In this document: one piece after another, positions 10,113-20,765 of the stretch | Layout of the letters: every line of letters starts with the position of its first letter | How positions within the stretch are numbered: position 1 is the first letter of the stretch | From: an uncultured Granulosicoccaceae bacterium | Lineage (GTDB): Bacteria > Pseudomonadota > Gammaproteobacteria > Granulosicoccales > Granulosicoccaceae | NCBI GenBank assembly: GCA_938020525.1 | Contig: CALIHW010000127.1 | Coordinates: forward strand, 1-33,620 | DNA length: 33,620 nt | Direction: 5' to 3' | The notes under the pieces: generated by a model | Told to the model about the DNA's origin: nothing | Seen by the model: only the letters and a program-made list of their open reading frames with translations | Databases searched by the model: none | Made by a program: the position numbers and the translations under genes

Positions 10113-11009
10113 TCACGTTGTCAAAACGCCCTGATTAACTGCAGTGTACAACGCCCACTGCTCGCGAATCTCTGTTTCACTATGACGAAACTGTGTGGCA
10201 TAGGCTGACGTGAGAGTCTCTATCTGCTCGGACAATACGCCTGACACACCCAGTTTACCTTCTTCTTTCAATAGCATAGAGAAGCGAGACTGCAACTCTA
10301 ACAGCGGTGCAAGTAAAATATTCGCCACTAAAACATCAATGTTTGCCGGAATATCTTCGTCGCTGTGACAAATCGTTACCTCGTCCGCAACACCATTACG
10401 AGCGGCGTTTTCTACGGTAGCTTGAAATGCCTGCGCATCTATATCATAAGCGTAGACTTCCTCCGCCCCCATCATTGCTGCAGCGACGGCCAGAATCCCT
10501 GAGCCGCAGCCATAGTCGACCACGCGCTTACCCTGAAGATCGACCCGTGATAACCATTGCAAACACAGCTGCGTGGTCGGATGGGTACCGGAACCGAATG
10601 CAAGCCCTGGATCGAGTGCGATGTTTACCGCAGTAGCATCTGGAGCATCACAGTACGTCGGTACCACCCATAGCTTCTCACCAACTTGTACCGGCTTAAA
10701 ATCATCCATCCAGGCACGCTCCCAATCCGCATTCTGCAGTTTTTCAGCAGTTATCTCTGCGTTAGTAAATGCGCTTAATTGAGATTTCAACAAATGTGTT
10801 GCGATATCTTCATCTGTGTCTTGAGCAAAAATACCGGTGACGATGACATCAGGCCAGAGTGGAGTTGTTCCGGGTGCCGGTTCATGAATTGGAGTATCAG
10901 TAGCATCCTGATAGGTGCAGGACAATGCCCCGCTATCGAGCATTGCAGTTTCTACCATTTCAGCATGTTGGCGCGGTATTCCAACCTTTAGGAGCAGGTA
11001 ATCACTCAT
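10113..11009 (-). CDS. prmA: Ribosomal protein L11 methyltransferase
   Basis: 298-aa SAM-dependent enzyme that trimethylates amino groups of ribosomal protein L11. The small N-terminal substrate-recognition domain (about 1-85) is followed by the linker with RAWMDDFKP (98-106), then LDPGLAFGSGTHPTT (132-146), motif I DYGCGSG (165-171), the acidic YDID (188-191) and NILLAPL (230-236). These are diagnostic of PrmA. Normal length. It lies 74 bp after accC on the same strand, and the zinc-ribbon/DUF3426 gene follows 57 bp later, the conserved order in this class. Confidence 0.97.
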   Translation of the reverse strand: MSDYLLLKVGIPRQHAEMVETAMLDSGALSCTYQDATDTPIHEPAPGTTPLWPDVIVTGIFAQDTDEDIATHLLKSQLSAFTNAEITAEKLQNADWERAWMDDFKPVQVGEKLWVVPTYCDAPDATAVNIALDPGLAFGSGTHPTTQLCLQWLSRVDLQGKRVVDYGCGSGILAVAAAMMGAEEVYAYDIDAQAFQATVENAARNGVADEVTICHSDEDIPANIDVLVANILLAPLLELQSRFSMLLKEEGKLGVSGVLSEQIETLTSAYATQFRHSETEIREQWALYTAVNQGVLTT

Positions 11010-11083
11010 GACATAACCGTGAGGCTCATAACCATCCAGCTATATCTTCCATAGTGATTTTTGTAAACCATATACGTCTGAGG

Positions 11084-12424
11084 TCAGGATATACCGAGCT
11101 TCTTTTCCAGATAATGGATATCAGTGCCACCTTCAGCAAAGTTCTCATCATCCATGATGGATGACAGCAACGGTATATTGGTATTGATACCCACGATGAA
11201 GACCTCACTCAATGCACCACGCATACGTGCAACAGCAGACTCTCTGGAGTTGCCGTGCGCGATTAACTTACCAATCATTGAGTCATAGTTTGGTGGTACC
11301 CGATAGCCGTTATAAATATGCGTATCTACTCTCACACCAAGTCCACCCGGCGGATGAAACTGTTCGATTAACCCTGGGCTCGGCATAAAGGTCTCAGAAT
11401 CTTCCGCATTAATTCTGCATTCAAAGGCGTGACCGTTAATTTTGATTTGTTCCTGCTTGTAGGTAAGCACATTACCCATCGCTATCCGCAATTGCTCTTT
11501 GACAATATCAACACCTGTAATCATTTCAGTTACCGGGTGCTCCACCTGCACCCTTGTATTCATTTCAATGAAATAGAACTCACCATTCTCATAGAGAAAT
11601 TCAAACGTGCCGGCTCCACGATAGCCCAGCCGTTTGCAGGCATTTACACATTTTTCACCCATTGCTTCGCGCTGCTCCGGCGTGATACCCGGCGCTGGTG
11701 CTTCTTCCACCACCTTCTGATGACGCCGTTGCATTGAACAATCGCGTTCAGCCAAATGTATGGCATTGCCATGTGTATCTGACAACACTTGGAATTCAAC
11801 ATGTCGAGGTTTCTCTAGAAACTTCTCCATATAAACAACATCGTTATTAAAGGCAGCGCCTGCTTCTGCCTGTGTCAATGCAATTGACTCGATCAACTCA
11901 TCATCACTACGCACGACGCGCATACCACGGCCACCGCCGCCACCAGCTGCCTTGATAATGATCGGGTAACCAATTTCGTTAGCGATTTTCAGATTGGTGT
12001 CTACATCATCACCTAACGGACCATCGGAGCCCGGTACACATGGCACACCCGCAGCACGCATTTCTTTGATGGCGCTGACTTTATCTCCCATTAACCGAAT
12101 CACATCCGGGGACGGACCGATAAAAGTAAATCCACTAGATTCAACACGCTCTGCAAAGTCTGCATTTTCAGACAAAAAGCCATAGCCCGGATGTATGCCG
12201 TCCGCATCAGTTATTTCTGCAGCACTGATAAGTGCAGGAATATTGAGATAGCTATCTGCAGAAGCTGGTGGACCAATGCAAACCGCCTCATCCGCCAAAC
12301 GAACATGCTTCAGTTCGCGATCGGCAGTTGAATAAACCGCCACTGTACCAATACCCATATCACGACAACAACGCATGATCCGGAGTGCTATTTCTCCTCG
12401 ATTGGCAATCAGTACCTTTTTCAT
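11084..12424 (-). CDS. accC: Acetyl-CoA carboxylase, biotin carboxylase subunit
   Basis: 446-aa ATP-grasp enzyme that carboxylates biotin on AccB, the first half-reaction of malonyl-CoA synthesis. Visible: [12 protein letters not shown] (7-18), the Gly-rich ATP loop [12 protein letters not shown] (160-171), [13 protein letters not shown] (226-238) and [14 protein letters not shown] (about 285-298), which holds the catalytic Arg and metal-binding Glu and Asn. Full length. The start ATG overlaps the accB stop by 4 bp (ATGA), so the two subunits are translationally coupled, as is usual. Confidence 0.98.
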   Translation of the reverse strand: MKKVLIANRGEIALRIMRCCRDMGIGTVAVYSTADRELKHVRLADEAVCIGPPASADSYLNIPALISAAEITDADGIHPGYGFLSENADFAERVESSGFTFIGPSPDVIRLMGDKVSAIKEMRAAGVPCVPGSDGPLGDDVDTNLKIANEIGYPIIIKAAGGGGGRGMRVVRSDDELIESIALTQAEAGAAFNNDVVYMEKFLEKPRHVEFQVLSDTHGNAIHLAERDCSMQRRHQKVVEEAPAPGITPEQREAMGEKCVNACKRLGYRGAGTFEFLYENGEFYFIEMNTRVQVEHPVTEMITGVDIVKEQLRIAMGNVLTYKQEQIKINGHAFECRINAEDSETFMPSPGLIEQFHPPGGLGVRVDTHIYNGYRVPPNYDSMIGKLIAHGNSRESAVARMRGALSEVFIVGINTNIPLLSSIMDDENFAEGGTDIHYLEKKLGIS

Positions 12425-12888
12425 GTTTCGACAATCATCAGTGGCTCACCAAACTCAACCGGCTGACCGTCTTCGACTAACACCTGCTTTACAACACCAC
12501 TGACTTCAGATTCGATCTGATTGAGAATCTTCATTGCTTCAACAATGCAAATCGTGTCACCCGGTTTGATCGACTGGCCAGCTTTTATAAATGCGGGAGC
12601 ACCCGGTGATGGCGAGGCATAGAAAGTACCGACCATCGGTGAGTTGATAACTGTGCCGTCAATCTCTGCCTCCGTTGCTGGCGCTTCCGGTGCTGCGGCC
12701 GGGGCGGCGACTACCGGCGGTGGTGCTGCAAGCGGTACAGGTGCTGGCGGAGGCACATAGGCAGGAGCACTGTTCGCGCGGCTGATCCGAACGGATTCCT
12801 CACCCTCTTTTATTTCTATCTCGGAAATCGCAGACTCTTCGAGTAGCTCAATCAGCTTTTTTACTTTGCGAATGTCCATAGACTTCAT
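12421..12888 (-). CDS. accB: Acetyl-CoA carboxylase, biotin carboxyl carrier protein
   Basis: 155-aa carrier that holds biotin for AccC and the AccAD transferase. The N-terminal helix [15 protein letters not shown] is followed by a Pro/Ala-rich flexible linker (about 38-75). The biotinyl domain contains [14 protein letters not shown] and the biotin-accepting lysine in [11 protein letters not shown]; the Met-Lys of EAMK is diagnostic. Two starts are possible: ATG at 12888 (MKSMDIRK) or ATG at 12879 (MDIRK), the latter matching most family members; neither has a strong Shine-Dalgarno sequence. The aroQ gene often found just upstream is absent. It begins the minus-strand cluster. Confidence 0.96.
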   Translation of the reverse strand: MKSMDIRKVKKLIELLEESAISEIEIKEGEESVRISRANSAPAYVPPPAPVPLAAPPPVVAAPAAAPEAPATEAEIDGTVINSPMVGTFYASPSPGAPAFIKAGQSIKPGDTICIVEAMKILNQIESEVSGVVKQVLVEDGQPVEFGEPLMIVET

Positions 12889-13189
12889 CTGCCTGGTTGG
12901 GTGGTACAGACCGGTATCGATATCCGAATCGGTTGGACAGAATCTTTGATATCAGCGAACATGTGGTCATGAAAACACCAAAAACTGTAATTTCGCTGAA
13001 TATCGGCGCAAATCCACCTGATATGCCGGAACTTCGCGCAAGTTTATCACATAACTTCCTGGCATCTAATGCCCGCACAGATTCAATTGGACTGTTTTCA
13101 GCGATCTACTCTTACCAATTGTCCATCTTAACAGTCCGCCTATCGTCCTCATATAACGAGGCACCATCCCAAAGACTCGAAAAAAACCT
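12889..13189. other. Intergenic region between divergent accB and srkA
   Basis: About 300 bp separate the two divergent genes, so both promoters must lie here. I could not pick out a promoter pair with good -35 and -10 elements on either strand, and I see no repeat, RNA or convincing small gene. The overlapping ORFs on both strands lack family resemblance. Confidence 0.5.
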
Positions 13190-14188
13190 GTGAGTCAAAT
13201 AGCTACAAAAGACAGTTTTGAAAGTCTGTCACCGGAAGTCATTCTTGATGCAATAGAGTCTCAGCCGGGCCTGCTGAGCGATGGTCGGCTACTGGCACTG
13301 AACAGTTACGAAAACCGGGTGTACCGAGTCGGGTTAGAAGACAATCAGCCATTGATCGCAAAATTCTATCGACCGGAAAGGTGGACAGAAGAACAAATTA
13401 ACGAAGAACACTCCTACGCACAGGAGTTGGCAGACAAAGAGATTCCGGTAGTGACTGCTATCCCCGACCATACCGGCAAAACTTTGAGACAAAGTAACGG
13501 ATACCACTTTGCCCTTTATCCTATGCGCGGCGGCAGATCACCGGAACTCGACAACCCGCAACAACTCGAAATCATCGGCCGCTTTATTGGCAGAATACAC
13601 AAAGTTTCAGAAACTAAAGAATTCAGTCACCGACCGGCTATCGATACGCCAACTCTTGGCCATGTTTCCGCCAACTATCTGTTAGACAATGATCGGCTGC
13701 CAGTTGATCTGGCCAGTGCTTATGAATCATTGATCATCGACCTGCTTGATAAGGTTGAGGATCGCATCGAAGATTTGCAAAAAACAAAAAGTATAAGACT
13801 ACATGGCGATCTACACCCAGGCAATATTTTATGGCGCGATGAAACACCCCATATCGTTGATCTCGATGATGCCAGAACGGGTCCGCCTGTTCAGGACATA
13901 TGGTTGTTCCTGTCAGGTGACAGACAGTACCAGCAGGCAAGACTAGCCGACATACTGAAAGGCTACACACAGTTCAGGGATTTTGATCCTGCCGAGCTTG
14001 GCTTGATAGAAGCATTACGTACACTGAGAATGATTCACTATGCCGCATGGCTGGATGTCAGACGCGAAGAACCTGCCTTCCAGCAGGCCTTCCCATGGCT
14101 GGCAAGTCCTCGTTACTGGGATGACCATATACTGGAACTTAAAGAACAAAGCGCGGCGTTGGATGAACCTGCATTAAAGTGGGAATAG
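13190..14188 (+). CDS. srkA: Stress response Ser/Thr kinase (SrkA/YihE/RdoA family)
   Basis: 332-aa aminoglycoside-phosphotransferase-fold kinase. E. coli SrkA limits stress-induced death and affects Cpx signalling. Conserved blocks: LNSYENRVYRVG (37-48), FYRPERWT (59-66), EEH (72-74), the catalytic loop LHGDLHPGNILW (204-215; Asp207) and the metal-binding VDLDDAR (223-229). GLIEALRTLRMIHYAAW matches the family C-terminal helix. Length is as in E. coli. The start is GTG at 13190; no ATG precedes the conserved block. In many gammaproteobacteria it is followed by dsbA, but not here. It is divergent from accB and convergent with the FabB gene. Confidence 0.95.
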   Translation: MSQIATKDSFESLSPEVILDAIESQPGLLSDGRLLALNSYENRVYRVGLEDNQPLIAKFYRPERWTEEQINEEHSYAQELADKEIPVVTAIPDHTGKTLRQSNGYHFALYPMRGGRSPELDNPQQLEIIGRFIGRIHKVSETKEFSHRPAIDTPTLGHVSANYLLDNDRLPVDLASAYESLIIDLLDKVEDRIEDLQKTKSIRLHGDLHPGNILWRDETPHIVDLDDARTGPPVQDIWLFLSGDRQYQQARLADILKGYTQFRDFDPAELGLIEALRTLRMIHYAAWLDVRREEPAFQQAFPWLASPRYWDDHILELKEQSAALDEPALKWE

Positions 14189-14417
14189 AACAAGCAAACT
14201 TTTTGTAAATACCCGTTATATATGCCTGAAAATCTGGCTAAACAACCCGGTTTCGCTTCTTAAAAAAAGAAATGCGGTAAATGAAAGAGTTGTAAAGTCA
14301 GACACTACAAAGATCTACCAGCGGTGCGCAGAAATTTTTTACGCAATAGCGAGCAGAAAACCTGAACTGTCTGCAATTCCATCGGCAGCCTTAAATCCTA
14401 AACCTTAAGATTAATCG

Positions 14418-14438
14418 CTGATCACTGATCACTGATAA
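14418..14438. repeat. 7-nt triplicated repeat at the fabB stop codon
   Basis: CTGATCA, CTGATCA and CTGATAA lie end to end (14418-14438) and include the fabB stop codon (14429-14431). This is a minor slippage-like repeat. Confidence 0.6.
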
Positions 14439-15643
14439 CGACGCATCACCAGCGAAGCGTTGGTGCCACCAAAACCAAAACTGTTCGACATGATTGTGTC
14501 TATCTTTGTATCAGTTATAGTCGCAAGAACGATATCTGCATCACCGGCTTCGGGATCAAGATTACTGATATTTTCAGACGCCGTAATGAAATTACCCTGC
14601 TGCATTAAGAGACAATAGATCGCTTCCTGCACACCTGCAGCACCAAGAGAGTGACCGGACAAGGATTTGGTAGAACTTATTCTGGGTGTCTTACCACCGA
14701 AAGCCTCATTAACAGCACGCAGTTCGGTTACATCGCCGGCTGGTGTACTCGTACCATGCGCGTTGAGATAGTCAATTTCACCATCGAGGTCTTGCATGGC
14801 CATCTGCATGCAACGGACTGCACCCTCACCTGATGGTGCTACCATATCTGCTCCATCTGAGGTTGCACCATAACCGATGACTTCAGCATATATTTTCGCC
14901 CCACGTGCTAAAGCATGTTCAAGTTCCTCTACTACCAACATGCCACCACCACCAGCAATAACAAACCCGTCCCGATCAGCATCGTAAGCACGGGATGCTT
15001 CTGTTGGCGTGTCATTATATTTCGAGGACAATGCTCCCATTGCATCGAACAGACAGCTCATTGTCCAGTGTTCTTCTTCTCCACCACCAGCAAAAACAAT
15101 ATCCTGCTTACCTAATTGAATCTGCTCTACCGCATTACCAATACAATGTGCACTAGTCGAGCACGCCGATGACATGGAGTAGTTAACACCTTTGATACTG
15201 AATGGTGTGGCAAGACAGGCAGATACAGTGCTGCCCATAGTCTGTGTCACTCTATAAGGCCCGACACGCCGAACACCCTTATCACGCATCACATCAGCCG
15301 CTTCCACCTGACTGGCGGATGATGCACCACCGGATCCTGCAATAATTCCGGTGCGAACATTAGATACCATTGAATCAGTCAGACCAGCATCTTCAATAGC
15401 CTGGGCCATAGAAATATAAGCATAGGCCGCAGAGCCACCCATAAAACGAAGCTGTTTTCGATCAATGTGATCTTTAAAATCAATCTCCGGACTACCCGCG
15501 ACATGACTGCGCATACCGATTTCGGCGTACTCAGGCTTAAATGAAATACCGGAACGACCGGTCTTAAGCGCTTCGGTTACCTGTTGCTTGTCATTGCCGA
15601 GACAGGACACGATGCCCAATCCAGTCACTACCGCTCTTCGCAC
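14429..15643 (-). CDS. fabB: Beta-ketoacyl-ACP synthase I
   Basis: Condensing enzyme of type II fatty-acid synthesis; FabB is needed to elongate cis-unsaturated intermediates. A TTG at 15673 gives a longer frame, but GTG at 15643 is preferred because AGGGG lies 6 nt upstream and the protein then begins [10 protein letters not shown], aligning with the E. coli start. The product is 404 aa. The catalytic Cys161 is in [13 protein letters not shown], His296 in [11 protein letters not shown], and Lys326 and His331 in [27 protein letters not shown] ends the protein. These match FabB rather than FabF. It lies downstream of the FabA-like dehydratase on the same strand (about 280 bp), the usual fabA-fabB functional pairing. 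Confidence 0.95.
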   Translation of the reverse strand: MRRAVVTGLGIVSCLGNDKQQVTEALKTGRSGISFKPEYAEIGMRSHVAGSPEIDFKDHIDRKQLRFMGGSAAYAYISMAQAIEDAGLTDSMVSNVRTGIIAGSGGASSASQVEAADVMRDKGVRRVGPYRVTQTMGSTVSACLATPFSIKGVNYSMSSACSTSAHCIGNAVEQIQLGKQDIVFAGGGEEEHWTMSCLFDAMGALSSKYNDTPTEASRAYDADRDGFVIAGGGGMLVVEELEHALARGAKIYAEVIGYGATSDGADMVAPSGEGAVRCMQMAMQDLDGEIDYLNAHGTSTPAGDVTELRAVNEAFGGKTPRISSTKSLSGHSLGAAGVQEAIYCLLMQQGNFITASENISNLDPEAGDADIVLATITDTKIDTIMSNSFGFGGTNASLVMRRYQ

Positions 15644-15926
15644 ACTGTTCCCCTGGAGATTGCTGTCTAACAAACGCTAGTTTATCAGAACCTATGTGCA
15701 TCACACTTAACAGCAGCGCAACAATAGGCTAGGTTGAAGCGCGCAGGGAGTGCAACGCTCGCTCTGTTCAAGTCTCACAACGCGTGTGGAGCTATCTAAT
15801 GGCGGATTCCCAGAGGAGCGAGTCAACCGCGTACAACAATCTCACTTGATAGCACGTTACTTGTTGATATAACGGACAATTTAGTCAAACGACACATTGT
15901 ACGACTTGAGTGTCACACCGTACTAA

Positions 15927-16997
15927 CTATTGATTACGTTCAGCAACCAATAGATCTTTAAAGGTGTAGATTGGATTTTCTATGAGTCTCTGCCCTTGTG
16001 TGTCTTCAAGGTAAAGGTTGCCTTCTTTAGCAATCACTTCATCAGATTCATTTTTGCTAACATCCACGAGCTCAAACCGAATTTGCTTGGTGTCTTCGAA
16101 GATCATTCCGGAGAAAGATTTCTTTTTCATCGACCTGAACACCGGATCTGTAAGGCCGAACTGCTCTCTAGCTGTGGCTTTTAACAAGGCAATCATGCCA
16201 TGCGTGCCAAAATTACCAGGCACAACCGGATCTCCACGGAAGTGATATTGCAGCGGCCACAATTCAGGGGTAATTTTTTGCGTCGCCTCTCTTACGCTTA
16301 CTGTACTACCTTCAACACCAGTAGCACCGAGGTCTGTATCGTAGACCGGGATAGTTAGACCTGACACTTTATCGTGAGACCGACTGTCATCAACACCGCT
16401 TGTACCACCATATTGCTTGCGCAAATCACGGATAACTGCAGGACTCAAGATACCAACAATAACATTGCGCGTCTCAAGTACTACCTGTTCTTTATCGTCG
16501 ATTATCTTGCCGTTAAAAACTGCGGTCCCTCCACCTGACTCTCCTTCCATCCATTTACGTTTCTCCATCACGTAGCGGAGTTGTTTTCCGGCCTCATAGT
16601 CAAGTGACTGGTGTAAGGTACAAACACCAGATGACAATGCTCGTCCAATGCCATCTGTTTTTCGCGCACCCCAGAATCCGACAAGCTGGTCGAGTTGATC
16701 CTGAAACAGCATTTCAAGAGATTCACCTGCAGCAAACGACCAATTGGCCATATCATCGGGGAACCGAAAAGAGGCTTCGATTCGCTCTTCGTTTAGGACA
16801 TCTATCTGATCGATACACAAGATTGGCCTGCGTGGCAGCTTTGCGAAATTTTCATTTCCAAGCGCACCTTCGGCATGGAGGTCGAGCAACTCACCGGTAA
16901 AACACTGCAGCGAGCGCCAATCTATTTGGCACAGTTCATCACGACTGAGGTTTGAAAGCGAACCCAGATCGTGGTCAGAGGCAGATTGTGTATTCAT
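15927..16997 (-). CDS. Fused tandem-hotdog FabA-like 3-hydroxyacyl-ACP dehydratase
   Basis: About 356 aa from ATG at 16997; a GTG directly before it (17000) is also in frame. Numbers here count from that GTG. It is twice the size of E. coli FabA (172 aa) and holds two FabA-like hotdog halves. Half 1 (about 55-190) has FQDQLDQLVGF (99-109): Asp101 aligns with the FabA catalytic Asp, but the HF-GDP histidine block is missing. Half 2 (about 210-355) has YHFRGDPVVPGNFGTHGM (252-269): His253 aligns with the catalytic His, but the Asp position is His267. FabA builds its sites from His of one subunit and Asp of the other, so the fusion would hold one composite site. With FabB next door, a role in unsaturated fatty-acid synthesis is inferred. 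FabA-like tandem domains also occur in PUFA synthases. Confidence 0.8.
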   Translation of the reverse strand: MNTQSASDHDLGSLSNLSRDELCQIDWRSLQCFTGELLDLHAEGALGNENFAKLPRRPILCIDQIDVLNEERIEASFRFPDDMANWSFAAGESLEMLFQDQLDQLVGFWGARKTDGIGRALSSGVCTLHQSLDYEAGKQLRYVMEKRKWMEGESGGGTAVFNGKIIDDKEQVVLETRNVIVGILSPAVIRDLRKQYGGTSGVDDSRSHDKVSGLTIPVYDTDLGATGVEGSTVSVREATQKITPELWPLQYHFRGDPVVPGNFGTHGMIALLKATAREQFGLTDPVFRSMKKKSFSGMIFEDTKQIRFELVDVSKNESDEVIAKEGNLYLEDTQGQRLIENPIYTFKDLLVAERNQ

Positions 16998-17026
16998 CAC
17001 TTACGGTAGTTCTGGAAGAAATTTAT

Positions 17027-17041
17027 GGTACCACGTGTACC
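17027..17041. promoter_or_regulatory. Candidate operator palindrome upstream of the dehydratase
   Basis: GGTAC, CACGT and GTACC form a 15-bp inverted repeat about 30 bp upstream of the start codon. In E. coli and Pseudomonas, unsaturated-fatty-acid genes are controlled by TetR-type repressors (FabR, DesT) that bind palindromes in this position. That this is such a site is an inference from position and symmetry only. Confidence 0.3.
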
Positions 17042-17359
17042 GCGTCGTCCGTTATGCATGTCAGCCATCGCCACTAACATTCACATCGATAGCTAGTCGC
17101 TTAACTACTGGCAATTACTGGCTGATACAGGACTATTGTCAGCAAATTCGCGACCTTTAGAGAATGATTGGACATCAATGACAAGTGGTTGCGACTAATT
17201 CGAAACTCGGAATGACCAGTTAGCCTGCGCTAGAATGCAAGCGATAAGCGCTTTACGGGAAGAGTAGAGTTTTCAAAGTTAACCGAGGCTGCAAATCCAA
17301 CCAATTAGATCAAACCATACCCTGGCTTATACTGTGTGCAGAGATGGCTGCTACATTCC

Positions 17360-17384
17360 GCACCCTCCCCATTGGGGAGAGTGC
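17360..17384. repeat. CTCCCC/GGGGAG interspersed palindrome
   Basis: An 11-bp arm (17360-17370), a 3-nt loop ATT and an 11-bp arm (17374-17384) pair with one mismatch. The core CTCCCC-GGGGAG resembles the CTCTCCC-GGGAGAG palindromes at 32300-32427, so it is probably the same REP-like intergenic repeat. It lacks a T-tract. It lies just downstream of the DUF4197 gene stop. Confidence 0.6.
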
Positions 17385-17407
17385 GAACAAATCAGGTATA
17401 AAAAGTT

Positions 17408-18151
17408 CTAGCCGAAAACCCGCTTCAGCAAACTTGTGGTTTGAGACTCCGGATTTTGCCTGATAAAAGATTCTTCGACCTCAAGCTGATCAAAAAATCC
17501 ATCAATACTCTGTTCAAGTACATGATTTTCGACAATGGTATCCAGCAAAGTACCGAACTTGATTTGCGAAGCAAGCAAAGCACTGGTGCCTGAAGCCCCT
17601 GAGTCCTCAAGCAATCCCACCAGCAGAGGTTGAAGCTGTCTGTGCAAACTACCCGAGACTCTGCTGCGCAGAAAATCGGTTGCTGCAGTGTCGTGAGAAA
17701 TCAATAGAGTGCGCGGTTCAGTAAACTCGATTCGTTCGATTGCAGCTTTCAGCAGCTCACTCGTTGCTGGCACTGCCGCAACCACCGCCTCGTTAACCTG
17801 CATCCGTAACTGCTCAAAAGATTCTTCATAGCCAAGCTTGGTCGCCATCTTTCGCGCACGACGCATATCTGAAGAAAGCGAGTCATGAGTATTCTCAAGA
17901 GATCCCGCCCCCACATTGGCAACCACCCGATCGCTGGCAATGGCAATAATCTCTCTGATTCCGGCCTCTATCTGTTCCGGCTCAAGATCCGGAATCGCCG
18001 AGTGTGTCTGCACGCGACCATAGGCCGGAAGTGCACTGTTTGCGACAGCAGCAAGCTGATCAAATACTCCGGCCTGAGCATGCGCCCCGGTCATGAGTGT
18101 TGTGATCATTGCTGCTGACAAAGCTGTAGATTTTATAGTTATTTTTTTCAC
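17408..18151 (-). CDS. Exported DUF4197 protein
   Basis: 247-aa protein with a signal peptide (basic MKKITIK, hydrophobic ALSAAMITTLMTG, likely cleavage near AHAQA at 24-29). The mature part matches the DUF4197 family: EAGIREIIAIASDRVVANVG, RMQVNEAVVAAVP, DTAATDFLRSR, ALDG-like SIDGFFDQLEVEE, and the typical end NPESQTTSLLKRVFG. DUF4197 proteins are helical periplasmic proteins of unknown function. The start is GTG at 18151; no strong Shine-Dalgarno sequence is seen. It follows groEL on the same strand but is separated from it by an intrinsic terminator, so it is probably transcribed independently. Confidence 0.85.
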   Translation of the reverse strand: MKKITIKSTALSAAMITTLMTGAHAQAGVFDQLAAVANSALPAYGRVQTHSAIPDLEPEQIEAGIREIIAIASDRVVANVGAGSLENTHDSLSSDMRRARKMATKLGYEESFEQLRMQVNEAVVAAVPATSELLKAAIERIEFTEPRTLLISHDTAATDFLRSRVSGSLHRQLQPLLVGLLEDSGASGTSALLASQIKFGTLLDTIVENHVLEQSIDGFFDQLEVEESFIRQNPESQTTSLLKRVFG

Positions 18152-18452
18152 TATCAGTCTTGCCTGATTCCATGGAAAACGCCATGGCGAATTCTAAATT
18201 TAAGTTTATGCCTGCCGGGCTTGTACGTCGTCCTTCCAGCAGGAGGTGCAAATTCTCATACATTGGCTTTCAGTAAAAGTGCGCGGGCGCATTATTAATG
18301 TTGCATATTGTCAATGCAACGGGCCACATACAAACTATTGTGACTTCGCTCATTCAAAACACAATTGAAGTCGCGGGGCACTGCCGAGTCTCGCCAGGTT
18401 GCAAAAAAAAACCCCGCAGTGCGGGGTTTCTTTTTGCCGGGAGAAGACAGCT
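18152..18452. other. Intergenic region between groEL and the DUF4197 gene
   Basis: About 300 bp with the groEL terminator (18403-18435) and a perfect 7-bp hairpin GTTGCAT/ATGCAAC (18300-18320, 7-nt loop). The promoter of the DUF4197 gene must lie here on the minus strand, but I see no clear consensus pair. Confidence 0.5.
18403..18435 (-). terminator. Intrinsic terminator of groES-groEL
   Basis: On the minus strand, CCCCGC, a 3-nt loop ACT and GCGGGG (18412-18426) form a GC-rich stem directly followed by a run of nine T (plus-strand A-run 18403-18411). It lies 27 bp past the groEL stop. The plus-strand side also carries a T-rich flank, so it may act in both directions. Confidence 0.9.
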
Positions 18453-20156
<1,704 letters not shown>

Positions 20157-20447
20157 TTAGCCCTCAATAACCGCCATGATGTCGTCTTCGCGCATCACCA
20201 GAAGCTCTTCACCTTCGACTTTGATTTCTGTACCGGAGTACTTACCAAACAAAATGGTATCGCCAACTTTAACGTCAAGTGCGCGCACGTCACCGCCGTC
20301 AGTTACTTTGCCGTTACCAACAGCTGTGATCTCGCCACGGATTGGCTTTTCAGTCGCAGAATCAGGAATCACGATGCCACCGGCACTCGTGCGCTCTTCT
20401 TCCATACGTCGCACGACCACACGGTCGTGAAGTGGACGAATATTCAT
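20157..20447 (-). CDS. groS: Co-chaperonin GroES
   Basis: 96-aa lid of the GroEL chamber. The N-terminus [13 protein letters not shown], the mobile loop around residues 17-33 ([14 protein letters not shown]), the [15 protein letters not shown] strand and the [17 protein letters not shown] end are all typical. GGAG lies 7 nt before the ATG. It is the first gene of the groE operon, with CIRCE and a promoter about 100-150 bp upstream. Confidence 0.99.
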   Translation of the reverse strand: MNIRPLHDRVVVRRMEEERTSAGGIVIPDSATEKPIRGEITAVGNGKVTDGGDVRALDVKVGDTILFGKYSGTEIKVEGEELLVMREDDIMAVIEG

Positions 20448-20543
20448 GTCCGATCTCCTCTCTTTCTAAGAGTTATGAAGTTTTAGGGAATTAGGGTTCA
20501 CCGGGGAGCGGGAGCCTGGTCATCTAACAGAAAATGACCGGTG

Positions 20544-20570
20544 CTAGCACTCACCCTTAGCGAGTGCTAA
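20544..20570 (-). promoter_or_regulatory. CIRCE operator (HrcA-binding site) of the groE operon
   Basis: Left arm CTAGCACTC (20544-20552), 9-nt spacer (20553-20561) and right arm GAGTGCTAA (20562-20570). Against the CIRCE consensus TTAGCACTC-N9-GAGTGCTAA only one base differs. It lies directly downstream of the candidate -10, over the expected transcription start, where HrcA would block transcription until heat or protein stress. The hrcA gene is not in this window. Confidence 0.95.
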
Positions 20571-20597
20571 TAGTAGTGATTTCGCAGACGAATTCAA
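20570..20597 (-). promoter_or_regulatory. Candidate sigma-70 promoter of groES-groEL
   Basis: On the minus strand TTGAAT (20592-20597), a 16-nt spacer and TACTAT (20570-20575) make a fair vegetative promoter abutting CIRCE. The same -35 region reads CTTGAA, which also matches a sigma-32 -35, but the CCCCAT-type -10 is absent. Confidence 0.6.
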
Positions 20598-20765
20598 GGT
20601 CTTGAGCAAATAAAAGTGCGATGGACGCCTGTTTTCGAAGAGGAGGTAAGAAAACTGCAGCTATTTAAGTGCTGATGAAGCTCAGTCATACGCAGTCTTG
20701 ATCAGATGGCGGAAGAATCTATTTGAGGAGCCCGCGAAACAATAGCGAAGCAATGGCAGGTGTTT

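Larger units (their letters stand above)
16998..17407. other. Intergenic region upstream of the FabA-like/FabB module
   Basis: About 410 bp without a gene. It must hold the promoter of the dehydratase and the 3' end of the DUF4197 transcript, both on the minus strand. It contains the GGTAC/GTACC inverted repeat at 17027-17041 and the CTCCCC-type hairpin at 17360-17384, listed separately. I could not assign a clear -35/-10 pair. Confidence 0.5.

Noticed and set aside
20570-20597. Sigma-32 heat-shock promoter for groE
   Set aside because: CTTGAA matches the -35, but no CCCCAT-like -10 is at the right distance; a sigma-70 reading with CIRCE explains the site better.
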